This document shows positions 60,067 through 64,000 of a stretch of 64,000 nt of DNA, piece by piece (positions within the stretch are counted from its first letter, which is position 1; the number at the start of each line of letters is the position of its first letter). The position numbers were made by a program, and so were the translations under genes. Source of the DNA: Paenibacillus harenae (GTDB taxonomy: Bacteria > Bacillota > Bacilli > Paenibacillales > Paenibacillaceae); the NCBI RefSeq assembly GCF_030812415.1, contig NZ_JAUSST010000008.1:248001-312000 (forward strand). Direction: 5' to 3'. A model generated the notes under the pieces. It made no database searches and was not told the DNA's origin. It saw only the letters and a list, made by a program, of their open reading frames with translations.

Positions 60067-61206
60067 ATGGGTATGAATCAAAATGCTAGGCCGGAGCAGT
60101 TGGACGCATTAACTTCATTCCGATTTATAGGCGCTCTTCTTGTCTTTTTATTCCATGTGGAAATTTTCTCGAAATACAAGCTTGGATACATTGGCGTCAG
60201 TTTCTTTTTTACATTATCCGGATTTATTCTTACCTATAACTATTACAAAAAAATGATGACTATCGACCGCCTCCAGCTTAAAAAGTTCTACATAGCCAGG
60301 TTTGCTAAGATCTACCCGATTCATGTAGTAACATTTATTATTGCAGTTCCGTACTATTTTTTTATCCCTTTAAATCATCACCCGCTTTTGTATGTTTTTC
60401 AAGCAGGAACTAATTTAATGCTTATCCACAGCTTTATTCCAATCGGGAATATCTCTTTTAACGGTGTTTCGTGGAGCCTTTCGGATGAGCTGTTTTTTTA
60501 TGCGATTTTCCCTTTTATACTGTATGTTATTCTTAAGAAGTTAAAGAGCAACTTTCTAAAATTAGCAGTTGCAGCATTAGTATGGCTAGCTGTCGTGCTG
60601 GGCGTATATCTCATGTATCCGAGTTCTAGCAATTTTTCCGTATGGCTGCTTTATTATTTTCCAGTGACTAGAGCATTGGAATTTATTGCAGGAATAATGG
60701 CAGCTCTATTTTTTCTAAAATACAAAGATCGAATGGCGAGATTGACGGTCTGGACTTTTTCTTTGGTAGAGATGGCTGTTTTGCTAGCTTTGGGAGTAGT
60801 GATTTTGGTCGCACCGGAGCTAACAATGAACCTGCGCTACGGTTTGATTTTTATCCCTTGCATGGCTGTCGTAATTACGGTTTTTGCTTTTCAAAAAGGA
60901 TGGTTATCGTATTTGATGTCGAATAAGGTACTGGTGTACATGGGGAAAATAAGTTTTTCTTTCTACATGATTCACAATCTTGTTCTCTCGTATATTTATT
61001 TCTTATGGAAGCCCGACATTGATAAATGGTTGCTTATTATGGGGTGTTTTTTCCTTTCCGTGCTGAGCAGCGTACTTCTTTATCACTTATCCGAAGAGCC
61101 GATGAGGAAAGGGACGATCCGTTTTTTAAACGAAAGACTAGGAGTGCAAACTAGTAATGTGTACGCCAACAAGAAGGGAGAAGCTGCAGAAACAAAAGCA
61201 GTGTAA
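60067..61206 (+). CDS. Membrane O-acyltransferase, acyltransferase family 3
   Basis: 379 residues with about ten membrane helices. The family 3 opening is present: LDALTSFRFIGALLVFLFHV with the conserved His, followed by GYIGVSFFFTLSGFILTYNY, ARFAKIYPIHVVTF and FNGVSWSLSDELFFYAIFPF. The basic/polar tail is cytoplasmic. It probably adds acetyl or another acyl group to the exopolysaccharide or its lipid-linked precursor. GGGGGAAG precedes the start; ATG 60067 is preferred over TTG 60064, and ATG 60073 is also possible. Confidence 0.92.
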   Translation: MGMNQNARPEQLDALTSFRFIGALLVFLFHVEIFSKYKLGYIGVSFFFTLSGFILTYNYYKKMMTIDRLQLKKFYIARFAKIYPIHVVTFIIAVPYYFFIPLNHHPLLYVFQAGTNLMLIHSFIPIGNISFNGVSWSLSDELFFYAIFPFILYVILKKLKSNFLKLAVAALVWLAVVLGVYLMYPSSSNFSVWLLYYFPVTRALEFIAGIMAALFFLKYKDRMARLTVWTFSLVEMAVLLALGVVILVAPELTMNLRYGLIFIPCMAVVITVFAFQKGWLSYLMSNKVLVYMGKISFSFYMIHNLVLSYIYFLWKPDIDKWLLIMGCFFLSVLSSVLLYHLSEEPMRKGTIRFLNERLGVQTSNVYANKKGEAAETKAV

Positions 61207-61243
61207 GGGATCATAGCTCAACTTACTCAGAAGGGAGCCGCAA

Positions 61244-62317
61244 ATGACAGTCCTTTGGCTAACCTTAGCATCCGTGTACTTCTTGGCCCTCATGGCCAGG
61301 TATTTTTCCGTTCCATCCATAGAAATCGAAAATTCGGTTAAACCTAATAAGTTATTGGCCGTACTTGCGGCTTTATGTTTAATTATGGTCGCGGGATTAC
61401 AGAAAAACGTAGGCGATACGCCCTTCTATATGCATAGTTATGAGACGACTAACTATATGTTGGAGATCTCTAAGAACGGGCAAAAGGATTTGGGGTTCAA
61501 CTTGCTGCAGCTTCTGCTGCAGACGATTTCGAAGGATCCGCAAATATTGGTTTTCGTTGTGGCCTTTATAACGAATACGCTTATCGTTATTGGCTTCTAT
61601 AAGTACTCCCGACTGTTTGAGTTATCCTTATATGCTTTTATCACATCGGGTGCCTTCGTCGTTTCCATGAATGGACTTAGACAATATTTAGTCGCGGCTG
61701 TTTTGTTTATTGCGACAAAATATATATTAGAAGGAAGCTGGAAAAAATATGTAGCGGTCGTATTGATTGCCTCATTGTTCCATCAGAGCGCGTTAATTAT
61801 GATCCCCATCTATTTTATCGTTAGAAGGAAGGCTTGGACGGGTTCGACTTTCTTTCTGCTCTTGATCGCGGTGCTTATCGTGTTTGGTTTCAATCAATTC
61901 TCATCGGTGCTGTTCTCTGCACTGAAGGATACCCAATACGGTGAATATCAGAATTTCCAGGAGGGCGGCGCGAATATTATACGGGTAATCGTTTTTTCAG
62001 CGCCGTTGATCTTATCCTACTTCGGAAGAGATAAGCTGCGGGAGCTCTATCCTAAAATCGATATATTCGTAAACTTATCCCTGCTAGGCGTTGTTATTAT
62101 GATTATTTCGACTCAAAACTGGATATTTGCGAGAATGGCTATTTACTTTAATCAGTACTTATTTGTTCTGCTTGCGTGGAATATAAAAGCCTTTCGACAA
62201 AATGACCAGAAGCTGATCTATCTGATCATCTTGGTTCTATATGCATGCTTCTTCTTCTATGAATCGGTTATTGCATTAGGCTTCTGGTATGAGAGCGATT
62301 ATATAAAGATCTCATAG
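61244..62317 (+). CDS. epsG: EpsG-family membrane protein, probable polysaccharide polymerase
   Basis: 357 residues, about ten membrane helices. EpsG family marks: VAGLQKNVGDTPFYMHSYET, LGFNLLQLLLQTISKDPQIL, SGAFVVSMNGLRQYLVAAVL (the conserved NGLRQ), and SLFHQSALIMIPIYFIV with the family His. EpsG proteins take the place of Wzy as the polymerase that joins lipid-linked repeat units. Ribosome site AGAAGGGAG precedes ATG 61244. Last forward gene before the inverted acetyltransferase. Confidence 0.9.
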   Translation: MTVLWLTLASVYFLALMARYFSVPSIEIENSVKPNKLLAVLAALCLIMVAGLQKNVGDTPFYMHSYETTNYMLEISKNGQKDLGFNLLQLLLQTISKDPQILVFVVAFITNTLIVIGFYKYSRLFELSLYAFITSGAFVVSMNGLRQYLVAAVLFIATKYILEGSWKKYVAVVLIASLFHQSALIMIPIYFIVRRKAWTGSTFFLLLIAVLIVFGFNQFSSVLFSALKDTQYGEYQNFQEGGANIIRVIVFSAPLILSYFGRDKLRELYPKIDIFVNLSLLGVVIMIISTQNWIFARMAIYFNQYLFVLLAWNIKAFRQNDQKLIYLIILVLYACFFFYESVIALGFWYESDYIKIS

Positions 62318-62327
62318 GTATAATTCA

Positions 62328-62356
62328 TTGACATGTTCTTTATAACGAACTACAAT
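62328..62356 (+). promoter_or_regulatory. Second near-consensus promoter in the exopolysaccharide cluster
   Basis: TTGACA (62328-62333), 17 bases, TACAAT (62351-62356). It begins 11 bases after the EpsG stop and ends one base before the stop codon of the reverse-strand acetyltransferase, so its transcript would start antisense to that gene and run toward the acyltransferase at 63126. Confidence 0.8.
62335..62350 (+). promoter_or_regulatory. Palindromic operator, copy 3 of 3
   Basis: GTTCTTTATAACGAAC, symmetrical at 14 of 16 positions, occupies the spacer of the promoter at 62328 in exactly the same position as copy 1 in the main promoter. Confidence 0.7.
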
Positions 62357-63010
62357 TTATAAATATCGTTCTCCGGCCTCGCGTTTTCTTACTACACGGG
62401 CTGGGGTTCCATAGGCAACACTATAGCTTTCTATTGCCGATAATACGGTAGCGCCTGCTCCGATAACGGTATGCTCATGAACGGTTACCGAGTGAATCAG
62501 AGATGCACCGATCGATATGGTACAGTAGCTTTCTATTCGGACACCGCCTCCCGTAGCGGCATGGGGGGCCATTGTCACATAATCATCAAGCCTGCTGTCA
62601 TGATCGACCGAGGAGATTGTATTGAGGACGCAATGGCTGCCGATAATCGTATCGCTATTAACGACGGCACCAGCCATCAGTACGGTCCCTTCGCCGATTA
62701 CGGCCCCTCTCGCAACGGTTGCTTGAGGATGTATGGCTGTAATGAATACACATTCCGGCTTGATTGCACGAATGGCATGAACAATCTTAGCTCTCAACCA
62801 GTTATCGCCGATTGCGACAATAATACCGTGGATGTTATCGTCGCTGAGAATGTAGCTTTCGTCGCCTAAGACGGAATATCCGTATGCGTTTGTTCCTACT
62901 GGTTTATTCCCGTCCAACAAACCTGCTATTCGATAAATACCGGCTTTCTCTATGACGTCAATAACGACCTTCGCATGGCCGCCGGCGCCATATACAAGAA
63001 TGCTTTTCAT
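62357..63010 (-). CDS. epsM: Sugar O/N-acetyltransferase, EpsM/PglD/NeuD type, inverted in the cluster
   Basis: 217 residues. An N-terminal Rossmann-like domain (ILVYGAGGHAKVVIDVIEKA) precedes a left-handed beta helix of hexapeptide repeats (ARGAVIGEGTVLMAGAVVNS, IGSHCVLNTISSVDHDSRLD). The His in SSVDHDS is the catalytic base in PglD-type enzymes. It should N-acetylate the 4-amino sugar made by the dehydratase and aminotransferase. It is the only reverse-strand gene in the cluster and has its own promoter. ATG 63010 follows ATGGAGGG; the frame from 63046 starts in the leader. Confidence 0.92.
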   Translation of the reverse strand: MKSILVYGAGGHAKVVIDVIEKAGIYRIAGLLDGNKPVGTNAYGYSVLGDESYILSDDNIHGIIVAIGDNWLRAKIVHAIRAIKPECVFITAIHPQATVARGAVIGEGTVLMAGAVVNSDTIIGSHCVLNTISSVDHDSRLDDYVTMAPHAATGGGVRIESYCTISIGASLIHSVTVHEHTVIGAGATVLSAIESYSVAYGTPARVVRKREAGERYL

Positions 63011-63052
63011 TGTATGAAACCCTCCATTGATACAAGATGTTGTCATACGGGT

Positions 63053-63082
63053 ATTATATAGAGCAAGTTACCTGCTTGTCAC
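63053..63082 (-). promoter_or_regulatory. Probable promoter of the inverted acetyltransferase gene
   Basis: On the minus strand GTGACA (63082-63077), 18 bases, TATAAT (63058-63053), 43 bases ahead of the ATG. The palindrome found in the two forward promoters is not present here. Confidence 0.65.
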
Positions 63083-63125
63083 GTTATTCAGGCAGACTGA
63101 CTTGAACGATTAAGGAGATATCATT

Positions 63126-63776
63126 ATGGGTTTTCTGAAGAAAGTAGCAAGAACATTGTTCACGCAGATACGAGAAAGAGGGCTCCTAAGCACTTTGCTG
63201 ATGAATCTATCGCATTGCATTGCCCTTCTTCGCGGGATGTTCTATAAGCTTATTTATAACAAAAGAATCCAAGGGTATTTGTTCTCCATGCAGGGAAACA
63301 GCTCCATTGAATTATTCGATAAACAATCTAAAGCTCATATTGGAAAGTTCGTCTTCATGAGAAAAAACGTGAGTATACGAGTGGACTCCGGAGGACAGCT
63401 ACATATCGGAGAGAAGTCGTTCATCAACGATAACTGCACAATCAATTGCGCGTTGCGAATTTCCATTGGAAGACATACGAAGATCGCTCCCAACGTCTGC
63501 ATCAATGATCATGACCATAACTACAAAAATTCGGAAGACGGCCATCTTATCAAATCAGAGGTTGTCGTAGGCGATCATGTATGGATCGGAGCTAACGCAG
63601 TGATCTTGAGGGGGACGATCATCGGCGATCACGCTGTCATTGCGGCAGGCAGCATCGTGAAGGGAACTGTACCTCCCCATACCCTATTTTTAAACCAGCG
63701 GGAGAACAGGCTCATCTCTTTTGGGGAACAAGCAAATGATCAAGCGTCTGTTGCCGCGATGAAAGGAAGCCTTTGA
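63126..63776 (+). CDS. Hexapeptide-repeat acetyltransferase (WcaF/maltose-acetyltransferase-like)
   Basis: 216 residues. An N-terminal region of about 75 residues with a hydrophobic segment (STLLMNLSHCIALLRGMFYK) precedes the left-handed beta helix: IGKFVFMRKNVSIRVDSGGQ, IGEKSFINDNCTINCALRIS, IGRHTKIAPNVCINDHDHNY (catalytic His region) and VVVGDHVWIGANAVILRGTI. It likely O-acetylates a sugar of the repeat unit or lipid-linked intermediate. ATG 63126 follows TAAGGAGA. No strong promoter lies directly ahead; it may be read from the promoter at 62328. Confidence 0.9.
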   Translation: MGFLKKVARTLFTQIRERGLLSTLLMNLSHCIALLRGMFYKLIYNKRIQGYLFSMQGNSSIELFDKQSKAHIGKFVFMRKNVSIRVDSGGQLHIGEKSFINDNCTINCALRISIGRHTKIAPNVCINDHDHNYKNSEDGHLIKSEVVVGDHVWIGANAVILRGTIIGDHAVIAAGSIVKGTVPPHTLFLNQRENRLISFGEQANDQASVAAMKGSL

Positions 63777-63780
63777 TCAT

Positions 63781-64000
63781 ATGAAGAAAGAAATTCTCAT
63801 TTCAATGTTTGATATGGAAATCGGAGGAATAGAACGAAGCCTCATTAATATGCTGGAGAGCTTCGATTATGATCGTTGCAACGTAAGCCTGCTGGTATGC
63901 AGCCATCAAGGCGACTTCATGAGCTTAATTCCGCCGAAGGTGAACGTGCTCCCAGAGATAGGCGCCTATACGGTATTTCGCAAATCATTAAAACAATGTA
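63781..64000 (+). CDS. Glycosyltransferase, GT4/GT-B type (3' end outside window)
   Basis: The frame is open from ATG 63781 to the window edge (73 codons visible). It starts MKKEILISMFDMEIGGIERS and continues LINMLESFDYDRCNVSLLVC, the N-terminal strand, glycine loop and helix of GT4 enzymes with the G-G-x-E-R motif. It begins 4 bases after the acetyltransferase stop, so it belongs to the same operon. Ribosome site AAAGGAAG is 12 bases upstream. Confidence 0.85.
   Translation, partial: MKKEILISMFDMEIGGIERSLINMLESFDYDRCNVSLLVCSHQGDFMSLIPPKVNVLPEIGAYTVFRKSLKQC

Noticed and set aside
1..64000. CRISPR arrays, tRNA or rRNA genes, transposases
   Set aside because: I looked for regular direct repeats with spacers, cloverleaf genes, conserved rRNA segments and transposase motifs and found none.

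Overview
The window looks like chromosomal DNA of a Gram-positive, spore-forming Paenibacillaceae bacterium, most likely Paenibacillus. The grounds are AGGAGG-type ribosome sites with many GTG/TTG starts, YesM/YesN two-component pairs beside sugar ABC transporters that lack their own ATPase, SLH and copper-amine-oxidase-like cell-surface domains, a FusB-type EF-G-binding protein, a YumC/IruO-type reductase, and an exopolysaccharide cluster organised like Bacillus eps. This is inference from family content; no rRNA or tRNA gene is present to confirm it.

Layout. 0-5.8 kb: a CitA/CitB-type two-component pair (kinase cut by the window edge), a small leader ORF plus terminator ahead of an ABC-F ATPase (probable antibiotic-sensing attenuator), and a reverse-strand M20 dipeptidase. 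5.9-12.7 kb: YesN/YesM-type regulator and kinase followed by a lipoprotein sugar-binding protein and two permeases. 12.8-13.8 kb: an AT-rich orphan carbamoyltransferase behind a consensus promoter and two arginine-repressor-like boxes. 13.9-17.5 kb: a large secreted pectate lyase divergent from an AraC regulator. 17.6-20 kb: HxlR regulator divergent from an SDR / VOC dioxygenase / DUF2798 operon. 20-25 kb: a GNAT protein, a cysteine-rich protein of unknown function, then a zone of broken genes (SRPBCC remnant, VOC remnant, unassignable decayed DNA) and two AT-rich orphan genes. 25-29 kb: two small coiled-coil proteins, a DEAD-box helicase and an SLH-GH18 protein. 29-35 kb: an OmpR-type two-component system with a lipoprotein, then an overlapping VanY / CapA / amidase operon. 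35-40.7 kb: a Fur-controlled ferredoxin-NADP reductase, a FusB-type protein, a SleB-type wall hydrolase, and an AraC regulator plus siderophore-binding lipoprotein with a Fur box. 40.8-47.9 kb: two large beta-helix proteins, an acidic small secreted protein and a glycosyltransferase. 47.9-64 kb: a Tat-exported phosphoesterase and then an exopolysaccharide cluster: chain-length protein, tyrosine-kinase-like ATPase, UDP-sugar 4,6-dehydratase, GalU, five glycosyltransferases, initiating sugar transferase, aminotransferase, membrane acyltransferase, EpsG-type polymerase, an inverted EpsM/PglD acetyltransferase, a second acetyltransferase and the start of another glycosyltransferase.

How it fits together. 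The dehydratase, aminotransferase, acetyltransferase and phosphoglycosyl transferase are the four steps that make diacetamido-trideoxyhexose (bacillosamine-type sugar) and load it on undecaprenyl phosphate, so the polymer probably starts with that sugar. The strongest regulatory observation is a palindrome with consensus GTTCTTTATAAAGAAC found three times in the exopolysaccharide cluster: twice it fills the 17-bp spacer of a near-consensus promoter (start of the cluster and 62.3 kb), and once it lies ahead of the dehydratase without a good promoter. The 62.3 kb promoter fires antisense through the inverted acetyltransferase gene. No terminator was seen inside the cluster between 48.9 and 62.3 kb.
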